A stretch of 30,027 bases of DNA from Cyclospora cayetanensis (Eukaryota; Apicomplexa; Conoidasida; Eucoccidiorida; Eimeriidae): contig NW_020312249.1 in assembly GCF_002999335.1 (NCBI RefSeq), forward strand, positions 1 through 30,027, written 5' to 3'. A program made the translations under genes and the position numbers. Below are positions 1 to 9,819 of this stretch, in pieces (position 1 is the stretch's first letter; every line of letters starts with the position of its first letter). The notes beneath the pieces are model-generated. The model saw nothing but the letters and a program-made list of their open reading frames with translations. It was not told the origin of the DNA and ran no database searches.

Positions 1-114
1 ATTCTAGATTTTGTTTTGGTTGCGTGCTATTCCCTCATCGATTAACTTTACGAAGCAACCGCTCGTAACTACAAACATGGCTATATGAGCAAACAAAAAC
101 ATTGTTGAGGTGGC

Positions 115-539
115 TAATTGTGCTTGAAGTGCCAATGACGCTCACTGGGATAGTGGGAAGGCTATCACCCCAAGCCTCAACGTGGCCTACACACAGCAGT
201 GCACACAGACCAGACTAGATTATCGACCAGTGTGAACCCGGTCATTAATACCGTCGGCCTTTTCGAAGCGCTCAATCGCTTCTAGTAACCAAGCTTCTTG
301 TTAGGGGTGCTAAGGGTTGGCTTGCAGGCGTGTAGCAGCCGGCCCATTGAACGTGAAAGGGTAGAAACAGAAACTAATTTCAGTGACATCTTCGTGGAGT
401 ATTTGCATTGATTTCTCAGTTCCCAAACCAGGTCCAAAGATTGGCAGTTTTGGAATAAATTCTTGAAACCATTTATATGAAGACTGCACATTGTGACTAA
501 TAGATTTGAGACTTCGACACAGTCATAATCTGCCCGCAT
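115..539 (-). pseudogene. LINE (L1-like) ORF2 C-terminal fragment
   Basis: The stretch at about 115-230 aligns base by base with 8,840-8,950, roughly two thirds identical with small gaps; for example both hold a TGGCCT(A/G)CAC...CTGCAC block. A second short match (TAAGGGTTGG) lies near 330 and 8,970. The copy at 8.8-9.2 kb sits in a minus-strand LINE just after the reverse transcriptase, so this is read as the same part of a related LINE. An open minus-strand frame of 85 codons (282-539) ends near a residual ACKPTLSTP peptide, matching the place where L1-like proteins have their Gly-Gly-Leu block after RT. The rest of the element's 3' end would lie left of the window. RT should lie at about 0.9-1.5 kb but I could not recognise it. 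The homology is seen in the DNA; the identity is inferred from the second copy. Confidence 0.45.
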
Positions 540-1640
540 TAGAGACCCTCTCTACGACATTGCGTTGTGGAGGCCCGGTATACCACTGAACCAATCAGTG
601 AGCGTCATCCCAAGAATGCGTTGTTATTAGGGGCCTGTATCTGTGAGCGGATGCACTAGGACGGCAGAGGAGCTAGCTGGCGTAGAATTTTTGAGCCTGC
701 TGGTAGAGCGGTTGAGCCTTGCTTGGCCGTTTCGAGAAATGTCGAGGCTGTCAGCTTGCGACTGTGGCTATTGCGTAGGTTCTTCACAGCTTCTGTGGAC
801 AAGGGCAACTTGATGACCTCATAGTGATCCTGTGTGGCGGCTGTCATAGGACAACAGCGATCAGAAACAAGTAGACTGCGGGATGTCACACAATGTCTGA
901 TAAACTATTTCATCAGTCTACTTAACTTTAGTGCCTACACAAAAACAGCCGTTTTCCAATGCAGCGACGACCAGACTCCAAGCCGCAGCTAGAAGCACAT
1001 CATATGTGTGAGTACGTCTTTGAGCAGAGTCCTGTGGCTCAAAGAGTGTTCAGTTTTGTTTCTGTATTTGAACCACAGTGCTGTCACACTAGAAGCCAGC
1101 GGCACTGGATAATCACTTACAATTGCACAGGTACCCACACTCAGAGGGCCGACAAGATGCTGGGTCTACTGGCTTACATTTAGCTTTACAGCCACTATCG
1201 CTACAAGAACTCTTTTTAAAAAAGAGCTCGGCACCAGTGGCAAAGTCCAGGTGCCAGGAGGATGCCTAATGTACCGCGACGGATCACGCTTGTTAGGGTC
1301 AATAGTCGGGCAAAGGGCTCCAAAGAATCACTGAACTGATGTGCTGCGGCTGTTCCAGCAGCCCCGCCAACACCGGACGCAATCCTTTCACTACTATGAT
1401 CGCAGCAGAGGGAATCAGCTGGCACCGAACTGCCCACACAGAGGAGCAGCAACGTATTGGATGACACAGTACAAGGCCGGCTGTTGAAGATGCAAATGCG
1501 ATCTAAGAAGGTGGCGGATGCGGCCTTCACACAGATCTCCGACGCCTTGCCATCCATTCTAGCAAACCGGCCTACGTAAACTCGTGCTGCAAGCCTCCGC
1601 CAATGCTCCTGTGCCAACCAGAGAACTCTACTCCAGGCAT
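540..1640. other. Unassigned, probable LINE-derived or element junction DNA
   Basis: No protein motif was recognised on either strand. Minus-strand open frames of 77 and 133 codons (656-889 and 1,216-1,617) lie where the RT of the LINE fragment at 115-539 would be expected, but neither shows a readable YADD-like box. A near-palindrome of T and A runs (CTCTTTTTAAAAAAGAG, about 1,210-1,226) is the only small structure noted. Confidence 0.3.
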
Positions 1641-3340
1641 ACCAACACTACGGCTCACCGCATTTTACTCACTCCTACATTGCTACGAGCTCCTGCCAGT
1701 GGTTGCTGAAGGCCGTGGAGATAGAGAACGTTGGTCACTTTGAAGGTAGTTGCTGGGAAGCTTACATATGTCCAAGGAAAGGGGAATAGAGCCTCGGAAG
1801 GCAGGCGTCAGCAGAGGCTCCAAGCGCGTTTTCCTACTGACGTGGCAGAAGGTGTACTGCAACAAGCTGCTGATGCAGGGAAGAAAGGTCACACAGCTGA
1901 AGGCTGACTCAATGAGGTGATGGCATAAGCTGCGATACTACGAGGGTACATTGGAAAAGTCCAGCACCTTGGGGGTATATAGGAAGCCTTATAAGGCTGG
2001 GTGAGATTGATCCGCGAAAGCTCCAAGGTAAAGGCTGGCCTCAACCGGGCGAGTGGCCAGCAAGATCAACGAATTCAATAAAAGGAGGACTGGGTTACCA
2101 GTATGGGGAGAGTAGGGTCAGGAAACAGATCCCGCACAAAAACTTGGGCACGGGTACTTCATGTACAATGGCATGGGACACCGATAACTGGAGTGCCCCA
2201 AAGCAAGCTCATTCACAGAGAAAGAAGGCTGCCGAATTTATGTATGTGGGCGACTAAGACGTTGGGCAGCGTCATGTCCAATGCTGTCGTAGCAGTAGAA
2301 CACGGGCCCTGGCGTCAAGGTCCAAGGCACCAGGCCGGGTTAGAGAAACGCGAGAGCTCACGGGAATCGGGGGTGAGCCGGCATAGGCAAACAGCAAGCG
2401 CAGGGCAGCAACTAAAGCAATCGCATGCTTGAGGGCCCCTCAAAAATGTCGAGCCTCTTGCCCTTTGAGCACACGAGTGGCAAAGAATAGATTTTGTCCC
2501 ACGCCTGAACTGCCCATTAAGCAAACCAGAAGGCACGGGTGGAAGCATTGTGAGCTAGTTGAAAGACCTATGAGTGAAGGAGACTTTCAACTAAGCCATA
2601 GGATGGAGAACATTGCTGGTAGAGTAGTGCAGGGACAAGCAAGTAAGTCGCCTAGTCGAAATACGTTGAGGTACGGGTGATATATGTTTGAGGCGGGCGA
2701 AGAAAAATTTTGAACCACAAAGTAGGGGAGTAACGAACTGAGGAAAGCCATAGCTTGAGCCACGAGTTAAAGGCTTCCCCAGTGGACAACACCTTGCGGC
2801 CTCTCTAAAGCGACGAGATTTACAATGCAGTTCGAGCAGTTTGCGGAGAAACGGCACACAGTAACAACATGCAGGTTCTTCGAAAGCAAAGAAGAAGCAC
2901 CATGCAATTAAAAGTAAGCTGAACGAGGGCAGGATCATATTTATTTGCAGACTTTCGAGCTTGCGCAAGAGAGAACAACTCATCTAGACAACAAACTTTG
3001 GCAATGCCAACACGCCAACCAAAGCAGAAGACTTTTCTTGGAGGAGGAAACTGTTTCCCGGAGGAAGGTGCAGTGTGAAAAGTGCATGGGATGGAAAAGA
3101 ATTGAAAGCAGCCTAATGATGTTTCAAAACAATGCGATTGCAAAAAGGGTGATTTGTAAGCGCTCAAGGACGAGCGTTTACCTGAGTGACCAGGGGACCT
3201 TCCGGGAAGCCATTGAAGTCGATCAGCATGAAGCTGCTCGCAAAGAAGCCAAAGCTTAGCATTCACACTGCCTATCCCAGTATAAGAACACAAAAACAGC
3301 CTTATCCTTCTCTTGTGGTAGGGATCCGCTGAGTCGTTGC
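1641..3340 (+). other. Expected gag region of the plus-strand Ty3/gypsy element, not recognisable
   Basis: This lies directly upstream of a plus-strand Ty3/gypsy pol and the plus strand is purine-rich, as in the pol that follows. Open plus-strand frames of 109 codons (2,103-2,432, very basic) and 104 codons (2,945-3,259) are present. The second contains a CxxC peptide (CEKCMGWKR, near 3,080) that could be the remnant of a nucleocapsid zinc knuckle, but the His and last Cys are absent. Gag is poorly conserved, so position is the main argument. Confidence 0.25.
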
Positions 3341-3359
3341 CAACTGAATATTCTTTTCC

Positions 3360-3420
3360 ATGATTGTTCTCTGCCTCAAGTGGACAGTGGCTAGTGTTGG
3401 TGCTGCGTGCTAGAAGGAAG
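3360..3420 (+). pseudogene. Possible retropepsin active-site remnant
   Basis: The plus strand reads Leu-Pro-Gln-Val-Asp-Ser-Gly followed by a stop at about 3,372-3,395. Aspartic proteases of LTR elements use D(S/T)G with a hydrophobic residue in front, and the protease normally lies some 50-150 codons upstream of the RT N-terminus, as here. A three-residue motif alone is weak, so this is supported mainly by position. Confidence 0.3.
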
Positions 3421-3578
3421 GGGCAAGCGGTTCAGGCCTTGCTTGATAAAATCTCTCAGCTCGCTTGGCGCAGCGAGCCTGGTTGCCGATCAGGCGCTGA
3501 TTATCGCTGAATTACTCGAGCATTTACTTTTGAGCCGCTTCTGGAGATGACCTTACTGTCGTCCTTCATCCCCAGGCC

Positions 3579-3785
3579 GTGTTCTTGGTAAAAGACTTCC
3601 AAGCTATGACAATTTTCTGGTTGCCAAGGTGCCACATAGAATGGCTCTTGATGTATGAGTGGCTACGACAAAAGCGAATCGTATGGAGGTCAGGGGCGCA
3701 AGCTACAGATCCGCGGCGGTGGCGTAATCAACTACCCAGCCTGCCAACGTTTCAGCAGGGGCGTGACACTTTTCGCAGCTCCTGA
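3579..3785 (+). pseudogene. Ty3/gypsy reverse transcriptase, N-terminal part
   Basis: An open frame of 69 codons carries the typical lead-in to Ty3/gypsy RT. First comes a Leu-Pro-Arg-Cys-His-Ile-Glu-Trp peptide, matching the LPP-R-x-I-(E/D)-H/W segment. Next is Trp-Arg-Ser-Gly, where family members have (Y)R-x-x-Y-(R/K)-(L/M)-S-P. Then an Arg-Asn-Gln-Leu helix stands where the family has E-(L/V)-(R/K)-x-Q-L, and the stretch ends in Ser-Ser where the family has I-(R/E)-P-S-x-S-P. The following fingers segment (VKKKDG, ALN) is not readable. The frame equals that of the RT palm and integrase zinc finger further on. The listed span is the open frame and need not be a real translation unit. Confidence 0.6.
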
Positions 3786-3959
3786 AGCCTAGCAAAAAGT
3801 TGAAGAGGCAAATCACAGGGCTGCACCTGCAACAGTGCCAGTTAGTGGAGGAAGGTTCGCGGTTGGGCAGAGTAGCCGGGGATTCTCGTAGGCCAACAAC
3901 CGAAGAGGCACAATGTCTTTAAAAACCATGGAACGCGCTACATGATAAAGCAAACAGTC

Positions 3960-4300
3960 CGAAGCTACACCGGTAGGAGTGGTTGGTGTAGAAGCGAAAG
4001 CCAATACCCCAGCTGGAGATGTGCTTTGTGGCAACCCTTGATGATGCCCGCACCGCGGAAGGTGTTGGGGGTAACCACGCCTGTTGAGATGAACCCCTGA
4101 AGCACAGACACAACGCGACAACCTGCAGTAAAATATAGTTCAAGGAGAATTATTGCCATGATGAGCTCCCCAGATACCCACAACCCACAGTTTAGGCAGC
4201 GGTAGAGACGTTAGCCTAGAAAAATACGATGGGCATGCAAGTGGCAGTTAGCATTTCACCAAATACGCACTGCAGTGAAGAATTACTAAAAAATTCCATT
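3960..4300 (+). pseudogene. Ty3/gypsy reverse transcriptase, palm (degenerate YxDD region)
   Basis: Around 4,010-4,075 a Trp-Arg-Cys...Leu-Met-Met-Pro-Ala-Pro-Arg peptide corresponds to the (E/Q)W-x-V-M-PFGL-x-NAP-x-(T/S)F block. At 4,152 a frame reads Ile-Ala-Met-Met-Ser-Ser-Pro-Asp-Thr-His-Asn, matching the segment after the catalytic box (YLDD-I-L-(I/V)-(Y/F)-S-x-(D/T)-x-x-x-H); both catalytic aspartates are lost. The same frame continues to Cys-Lys-Trp-Gln-Leu-Ala-Phe-His-Gln...Val-Lys, matching K-L-x-K-C-x-F-x-x-x-x-V-x-F-L-G-H. Two in-frame stops interrupt it. RT from 4.30 to 4.79 kb is not readable in detail. No activity is possible. Confidence 0.6.
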
Positions 4301-4789
4301 TCGCACCTCTAATAGCCAGTATGATCTAAATATCTCTTGTTCCAGGCCAGAAGTGTTTGATGCATATTCAAAGCAAGTATGCATCATATATCCCCATCCT
4401 TCATCGGCATGAAAATAATGATCTCCGTAGACGACATTTAGCGAGAACGAAATGACTCACACTAAGCTGCTAAACACAAAGTCAACATTATTTTAGGCTC
4501 ACGAAATGCATTCCAGCCTCAAGGTTTTCTGCAAGTTTTTTAACCGGAGTTCGCGGATTTAGCGAAACAGTGGACGGAATTCTCTCCAGCCCGTCTGAAA
4601 CTGAAACCTTTTAAATGCGGCTAGAATAGCTCCACAATAAGGTGCAAGTCAAGCAATTCACCACCACTGTGTGCTTCTGCCCTCTGGTTATGGTAACGGA
4701 GTTTGCCAATACGACGAGGCTCCTTGTTGTGCTCACGAAGAATCAGCTACAGTATTAGTGCGCTAAGATGCTCAATTGCGCTGCGAGCC

Positions 4790-5250
4790 TCTATGCACAG
4801 TTTCACCTGTTTGGCTACCATGTAGACTTCTGACCCCAGCAAGCGTTATGCTCTGCAAAAATTACATGAAGAGCAGCCGTTGGCCTAATGCTAGAGCAAG
4901 ATGGGAAGACTCTAGGCCTATTGAATATGAAAGTGCCAAACGCTGAGCAGCGGTATGCAGTTTACGATCAAGAGCCAGTAGCCATCCTACAGATCCTGGA
5001 GAAACGGACACTTTTTGGTTTGACTGCGGCAGTGCTGCTTACACGGCCCACCAGGCTCTGCAGTAATTGCTGGAGCAAAAGTTGACAAAACCGTTTTGTC
5101 TGCACACGGCATGCTGGCTCGGCTTCCACACCGACTTCCAGTACCCATGCATTAAATATAAACATAGTGTCCCCAACAGAGTCACCACCGCGCTTTTCGG
5201 AAGCCACCTCTTTGAACGCACCACTCAACAAAAATCATTTAACCCGGCCG
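4790..5250 (+). pseudogene. Ty3/gypsy RT connection end and RNase H
   Basis: This is the clearest part of the first Ty3/gypsy copy. Before the domain, a Ser-Pro-Val-Trp-Leu-Pro peptide matches the SAPVL-x-x-PD connection. RNase H then reads Ala-Val-Gly-Leu-Met-Leu-Glu-Gln-Asp-Gly-Lys, equivalent to A-(I/V)-G-A-V-L-x-Q-x-(D/G)-G. It is followed by AEQRYAVYDQEPVAILQ, which is almost the family pattern A-E-x-x-Y-x-(V/T)-x-(D/E)-(Q/K)-E-L-L-A-I-V. A +1/-1 shift near 5,030-5,060 then moves the frame. The second half gives LLEQKLTKPF and Ile-Lys-Tyr-Lys-x-(S/G)-V-Pro-Asn-Arg-Val, matching I-x-Y-(K/R)-P-G-x-x-N-x-V-A-D-A-L-S-R. Stops and missing acidic residues show that it is dead. Confidence 0.85.
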
Positions 5251-5834
5251 ACACTCACCTGGGTTTGTGCGTGGGCATTTAGCCAGAAGAGCAGCAAAAC
5301 CTTCCCCACACTACACAAAGGTCGGCACACCCTTGCACGCAGGAAAGGCCACCGCTCTTGTAAAATATGCTTCGGTGAAGAAAGAGAGGTTCGATGCTTC
5401 CAAAACCACCTGGATATAACAAAGCGCCCTGCAGGCAGCGCAAGCAAGCATGTCGCACACTATGGCGACAAAGACTTAAGGGAAAAAACAAATTTAGGCT
5501 TATTCACAGCTTTCTTATGCTTCTAAACAAAGGGGATCTGGTGCATCTGTGTTCCCTTTGACCAAGGCTGTCGCCAGTTTGTCGTGTAGCAACTCCACGA
5601 CCATCCTGCAGCAGGGCACACGGGTATCAGGAAAATCTGCGATACCCTGTCTGACGATTTTCACTGGTTTGCCATATTCATTCACGCCAAGAAGTAAATG
5701 GAATCCCCTTCGCCTTACAGAGCAGCCAAACTTTTTTTTATGAAGCTCCGTGGCTTATTGGCACCCTCCAAATGTCCAACAGAGTGTGACGCAAGTGTCA
5801 GTCCAATTAGTCATGACTTACTCCACACTTGTAA

Positions 5835-6044
5835 TTGCCATTACGCAATCCTTACCTTGGTGGATATCATCAGCAAGAGATGCCTTTTTTCCCTATTTGC
5901 GACAATGCAGAGATGCCCAAGGCCTTCGACCCGCTGGCGGACTGTCCACTAGGCTATCATGGACTACAAACTGTAGTAGTCCCAGTCCGTTGTGTTCCGA
6001 TTTCCGGATCGAAGAGATCTACTGTCTCAGGCTCAAAGTCATAA
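5835..6044 (+). pseudogene. Ty3/gypsy integrase, N-terminal zinc-finger domain
   Basis: An open frame in the ancestral pol phase reads Arg-Asn-Pro-Tyr-Leu-Gly-Gly-Tyr-His-Gln-Gln-Glu, matching H-(D/x)-x-P-x-x-G-G-H-x-G-x-x-K-T of the HHCC domain; the codons just upstream give a Cys-His-Tyr lead-in. It continues with a Pro-Lys-Ala-Phe-Asp...Ala-Asp-Cys segment in the place of W-P-x-M-x-x-D-V-x-x-Y-V-x-x-C. The final CxxC is degraded (Tyr-His-Gly-Leu-Gln-Thr in place of C-x-x-C-Q). In active copies this domain binds zinc and the element ends. It follows RNase H by about 600 bp, the normal spacing. Confidence 0.65.
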
Positions 6045-6079
6045 AAAACCGCTTTCTATAGCCTGACAGCCGTAATGCG

Positions 6080-6520
6080 ACAGCCAGACAGATCTCACCC
6101 ACTGTGAATTACAGCAGATCCTGTGCACATACATCCAAACTGACGATTCTACGTGAAAGTGCCTACTTCCCGCAGCAGATGTACCATGCAGCTGCACAGT
6201 TCACCAACGACTGCGTGCCCCTACTCGAGGTTGTAATACGAGAGAATTCCCTGAATGCTACGGCCCCAGATATCGTTAATTGACGTGAACTCACTACCCG
6301 CTAACTCTCTGACTGTGGAACCACTTCTATCTTGGAGGCTCCGGCAGCACAGAAGCTCTACGTAAACAGCCCCAAAGCTGTGCTGAGAGCCACCTGGTTG
6401 GGTGTCCACCCCTTCATGCTCCCACACGGAAAGGCCGAACATCAAACCCATTATTGGGCCGTTCAACATTGTGCAGAGCATTGGCATACTTGCCTGCAAG
6501 CTTTAACTATCTCCCACCAT
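6080..6520 (+). pseudogene. Ty3/gypsy integrase, catalytic core remnant
   Basis: At about 6,188-6,300 a frame reads Ala-Ala-Gln-Phe-Thr-Asn, then Ala-Pro-Asp-Ile-Val-Asn-stop-Arg-Glu. This matches T-A-x-x-x-A-x-L-F followed by (L/F)P-x-x-I-V-S-D-R-D, the block with the second catalytic Asp, which is now a stop or Asn. At 6,410-6,490, back in the ancestral frame, Ser-His-Thr-Glu-Arg-Pro-Asn corresponds to D-G-Q-(T/x)-E-R-x-N, the block with the third catalytic acid. The first catalytic Asp region near 6.1 kb is only faintly visible. Two frame changes separate the blocks. Confidence 0.6.
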
Positions 6521-7719
6521 GTTGCAAGATCCTGGATCTCACGTTTCTCTCTGGGCACGCCTGGCCCCGCAGGCAGAGGACACGCTTTAGCTTTGAAGTT
6601 GGAAGCGTCCAACTCAGGAGGCCGTTAGTGTTAAAGCAAAATTAGATGCTGGAGCCCTGCTGCATAATCGCGGAGATGGAGTACAAGAAGAGTCTCTAGT
6701 CGAATAAAAAGGGTTTCTGCACAGTGTTGCGACGTGGATACCCAGCCAGAGCTCAAAGAAGAGTCAAGAGCTTTCCTGAGCATAGACAGCAATGGACAAA
6801 CCCACACACCACCTGAAATATCGCCGAAAAAACTGGGTGGTCAGCGAGCCCTAAAGCGGTATGCGGTAGCTTGCTTCTCGAAAGAAGGCAGAGGACTTAC
6901 AGGCTCACTGTTTGCTGACGGGGCAGTGCTCAGAAGGCACGATTAGAAAAGAATGATATCGAATTGCTCGATACAAGACTACCAATATTTCGACTCTGGC
7001 AAGACGACGCAGCTTTTACTTCAGGTTGCATGCTCTCCGAAATCCTTTTTTTCCCATTACGTTTGGAGAGTGTTGGCTTGCCATTTGCAGCGATGACAAT
7101 GCCGGTCGTTTACTGTAGTACTGGAAAATAACGCATTTTAATACAAAATTTGTGCCTTTAGTATCACTGTGTTACGTACTAGCACTTGCAACTGGGTGGC
7201 TTCATTCAAATAAACTGGGGCGCGCCTACCCGTCACTACAGGCAATTCGCTAGTGGTACATAGTAGAGGGCTTTTGCAGTGTTATGGTATGCATTGTGCC
7301 GACGACGTTTTGTGCTACACCTTTGCTTTTACTATAGCTTTGAACTCCTGCCTGTAAAGTTTCTGTGTTTTTGCTTATCCTCTTTACTTGCATGTTCCTC
7401 AACACCCTTTTAATTTTGCTGGCTTGCCCGTGCCAGAGCTAGACACAGTCAATAGTCCTCTTTTTTGCACACTGAGCGCTTTAAATGAACGATCTTCGTG
7501 AAGCAGAGTAGCCCCACCATTCTGCCTAAAATAGCCATTATTGCAGTTTAGCACTCGGTATTAGCACTTGAGTCAAGAGCACTAGGGTTCACACCATCAG
7601 TTCACCAGGGCCGTCCGCGACCAGGGTAGGCTTGTGAACATTGCAAAAAGCTTTATCAATAGTCACATGTTAATAGAATTTGAATTTGCATTAATCACGA
7701 GCCCTTTCAGAAACTCTGT
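6521..7719. other. Unassigned; probable 3' part of the Ty3/gypsy element and a LINE 3' flank
   Basis: A plus-strand open frame of 71 codons (6,734-6,946) lies where the integrase C-terminal part would be, but shows no chromodomain or GPF-x-V motif that I can recognise. From about 7.0 kb the plus strand turns pyrimidine-rich, as it does over the minus-strand LINE that follows, so the junction may lie near 6.95-7.1 kb. A T7 run at about 7,046-7,052 would be in the right orientation for a LINE poly-A remnant, but is too short to rely on. No LTR was seen. Confidence 0.3.
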
Positions 7720-7974
7720 CTAACCTACTAGTAGGGTTAACATCCACCCTTGCAATACACGTAGATAACACCAGAACCGAGGCCCTTGGTATACCAGAGC
7801 GCCTAGCGACAACTTGCTCTGCAGAGGACTATAGCTGGTGGTCTGATGCTGAGCCCAAAGGTCCCTCATATGATACGCAGGACTTGCTGAATGGATGACG
7901 GGTGCTACTCTCAAGGACAGTCGTGGCCAGCCATGCACATTTCCACCATCACAATCCCGTCGCGATCGCCCCAT
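7720..7974 (-). pseudogene. LINE ORF2 C-terminal end
   Basis: An open frame of 84 codons includes Arg-Val-Ala-Pro-Val-Ile-His...Ala-Tyr-His-Met-Arg-Asp-Leu-Trp, then Ser-Pro-Leu-Gln-Ser-Lys-Leu-Ser-Leu-Gly. Many L1-like proteins end with a G-x-x-x-(V/L)-x-D-L-(W/L) segment followed by a short (S/P)-x-x-E-L-x-x-(R/K)-(Y/L)-G-L helix, which this resembles in order and spacing. The stop at about 7,720 could be the natural end. This C-terminal pattern is weakly conserved, so the call leans on the blocks upstream on the same strand. Confidence 0.45.
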
Positions 7975-8839
7975 ATCCTCAATGTTTTGGCTTACGCCGC
8001 CAAACGTTTAGCATGCTGGAATGCTGGTAGCTCGCTTTCTCTGTCCTAGCTCAGCTCTGGCCTGCTGAACCAGCTCTCTGTTCCCAAGCCAACCGCTTTG
8101 GAATCTGGAGGGTTCCCTTAGCTCTTCATTTGGTCCTTGCTTTCCTGTGTAAAATGAAATCAAAACCAATTACTCTCTTGCCTACCGTTCAAAAATTTTA
8201 AACTTGAGACCATGGAAACTCTTGTGGGCATCCTAGCCTCACACGCGGCCTGGCGGTCTGCAAACGTGGGGGGATTGAGGCTTTCTTCACACGATGCCAC
8301 AAGCATCTGTGCTTCTGAGTATTGACTTTGGAACACCTAAAATTATAGGCATACGCTGCAGAGCGTTACTAGCCCTCTTCCCTACTAACATGTATAGCTT
8401 AAAATTTCAATACTTAGAATACAACACTCACATCGCAAACAACTAGAATAAACGGATTATTACAAACTTCTGGGCATATAATATTAGCTCTCGACAACTC
8501 TAGTGTTTTCAGCCTGTTGCTGGAACCCGATGTCCCACTGCCATACAGGGGACCCTCTTCAACAAGTAGAACAGGAAAACGGGAGACACAAGGGAGGCTA
8601 ACTGCACAGTTCCACTACAAGACGCGATTATAGTGAAGTATTTATAAGGGAGACGCGAGAACCGCTGTGTTGTAAACTGCTAAGAATTTAGCCTTTGTGG
8701 AATGCCTATCGGAACCGATGTTGTTACAAACGTTCCTAGAATTCGGTAGTGAACTCTTATAGTTAAGCTCACCTTGAAATTCAAGCTAAACTATGGCCAG
8801 GGATCCAAGAATGAGCAATTAGCAAAAGCCATTTTCCCC

Positions 8840-9204
8840 GCTAGGCCTTTGTGCCTCGGCCGGCAACGAGGGGTGCTGGGCGATTGGGGAAGCTATTATC
8901 CCGAGACTTCAGGTTGGCCTGCACGGAATACTGCACTTAACCAAAATCCTTGATGACCGACTAATGTTTAAGGGTTGGTTTTGCATAAACCCTGGTGTTC
9001 TCGTGAAGCATGGAGCCGTTTGCGGTGGCGAAAGTTCGTGCTAGTCGTGCCGGTCCCTGATTTGAAGGCGTGCTGCAGGACGCCCAGAAAACGGTTCGGC
9101 ATTTCCGTGGCTGTCTGGAACGTCCCCAGAATTGATACTTTTATCTGGTAGGCCAAGTACCGAAGTGGGGAATCGTCTTTGTTTAGCATTCGCTTAAGCG
9201 TCAA
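8840..9204 (-). pseudogene. LINE ORF2 post-RT Gly-Gly-Leu block
   Basis: One minus-strand frame reads Leu-His-Ala-Ser-Arg-Glu-His-Gln-Gly-Leu-Cys-Lys-Thr-Asn-Pro, a stop, then Gln-Gly-Phe-Trp-Leu-Ser...Gly-Gln-Pro-Glu-Val-Ser-Gly. In L1-like proteins the segment after RT is (L/R)-P-(R/K)-x-x-G-G-L-G-(L/V)-x-(D/N)-P, then (A/L)-L-x-x-(K/R)-W and a (P)-W segment. The order and spacing match; the second Gly and several Trp are changed. The DNA at 8,840-8,950 is repeated in diverged form at 115-230, which shows that two related LINEs contributed to this window. Confidence 0.6.
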
Positions 9205-9702
9205 AAAGTAGTTCCTTCTTCAGGTAGGCTAACGCATGGTATTTTAAGAGGACAGAACAGATTACTGAATTTAGGATCTCCACATGCGTGTAGTTAGTAA
9301 ACGAATGCCTTAGTACCATTAGCTGACATCGACGAGTGCCCTGAAAATAAACAAGAGCCCCACAAAGCTAGACTGCACCATGTAGAGACGCCAAAGCGCT
9401 ACGCCAGGCAGTTCCTCTAGGGTTCTAGTGCCTCCATCGGCCGGTAACGGCCCTCAACAACATCTCGTTTTTAGAATGCCCCTTAGTGGCTGAGGTCTAG
9501 TCCTGAAATGAGCGTATGTTCTTTAAAACGCAACAGGGGTAGTAAGAGTCACTAAATGCGGGATTCGAGTGCAGATGTACCCACAGAAGCTTGATAACTA
9601 CAGGTAAACTTTCCCATTAGTCTTGAAAAGCTCGTTATGGCGCATCATTCAACATTTCTGTTGTAAAGGCGAATATTGCATAGAAAAAGCCTTTGAAATC
9701 AA

Positions 9703-9819
9703 TTTCTGTTCCCATTCCTTCATGCTCCCTGGACGAGCTGCAACATCTTTACTGACACTAACCGATATAATGCCTCAGGAAAAAGCCAACTCTATCGTTG
9801 TATCATTAAAGGTTGCGCC
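9703..9819 (-). pseudogene. LINE reverse transcriptase catalytic region remnant
   Basis: The minus strand reads Gly-Ala-Thr-Phe-Asn-Asp-Thr-Thr-Ile-Glu-Leu...Val-Ser-Lys-Asp-Val-Ala, ending Gly-Ser-Met-Lys-Glu-Trp-Glu-Gln-Lys. In LINE RTs the catalytic box is (Y/F)-A-D-D-(T/V)-(T/L)-x-(F/L), followed after about 20 residues by a helix and then S-G-x-(K/R)-(L/V)-N-(W/x)-x-K-(S/T). Box, helix and Lys-rich end match in spacing. Phe-Asn-Asp-Thr stands for F-A-D-D, so one catalytic Asp is lost. The distance to the Gly-Gly-Leu block (about 700 bp) is normal. Confidence 0.5.

Larger units (their letters stand above)
3360..6520 (+). mobile_element. Degenerate Ty3/gypsy LTR retrotransposon, pol region
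   Basis: Motifs of one Ty3/gypsy polyprotein appear on the plus strand in canonical order: possible protease DSG (about 3.38 kb), RT N-terminus (3.58-3.79), RT palm (about 3.96-4.30), end of RT plus RNase H (about 4.79-5.25), integrase zinc finger (5.83-6.04) and integrase core (about 6.08-6.52). The RT start, the palm block at 4,152, the second half of RNase H and the integrase zinc finger share one reading frame. The first half of RNase H and part of the integrase core are shifted, so indels have accumulated since the copy was active. Stops are frequent. Total span (about 3.2 kb) fits a normal pol. No LTR pair could be identified, and the 5' and 3' ends are not defined. Class assignment is firm; the clade (chromovirus or other) is not resolved. 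Confidence 0.85.
7720..9819 (-). mobile_element. 5'-truncated L1-like LINE, ORF2 C-terminal half
   Basis: Three minus-strand blocks lie in the order and spacing of the C-terminal half of an L1-like ORF2: a YADD-region remnant (9,703-9,819), the Gly-Gly-Leu block (8,840-9,204) and the protein's end (7,720-7,974). No endonuclease is seen upstream; instead the integrase of a different element begins by 10.5 kb. This fits 5' truncation, which is usual for LINE insertions made by target-primed reverse transcription, or later interruption. The plus strand is pyrimidine-rich across the element, so the coding strand is purine-rich. The copy is dead, with stops and frame changes. Confidence 0.65.

Noticed and set aside
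696..730. Short stretch resembling tRNA D-loop sequence (GGTAGAGCGGTTGAGCC)
   Set aside because: No anticodon arm, T arm or acceptor pairing could be found around it.
1216..1617. 133-codon minus-strand open frame as a possible gene
   Set aside because: Its peptide is low in recognisable motifs, and Ser/Ala/Leu-rich composition and length fit a chance opening in GC-richer DNA. No supporting neighbour was found.
115..8960. The repeats at 115-230 and 8,840-8,950 as a pair of LTRs around the Ty3/gypsy pol
   Set aside because: The right copy lies within minus-strand LINE protein blocks, the divergence is high, and no TG...CA ends or target duplication were seen.
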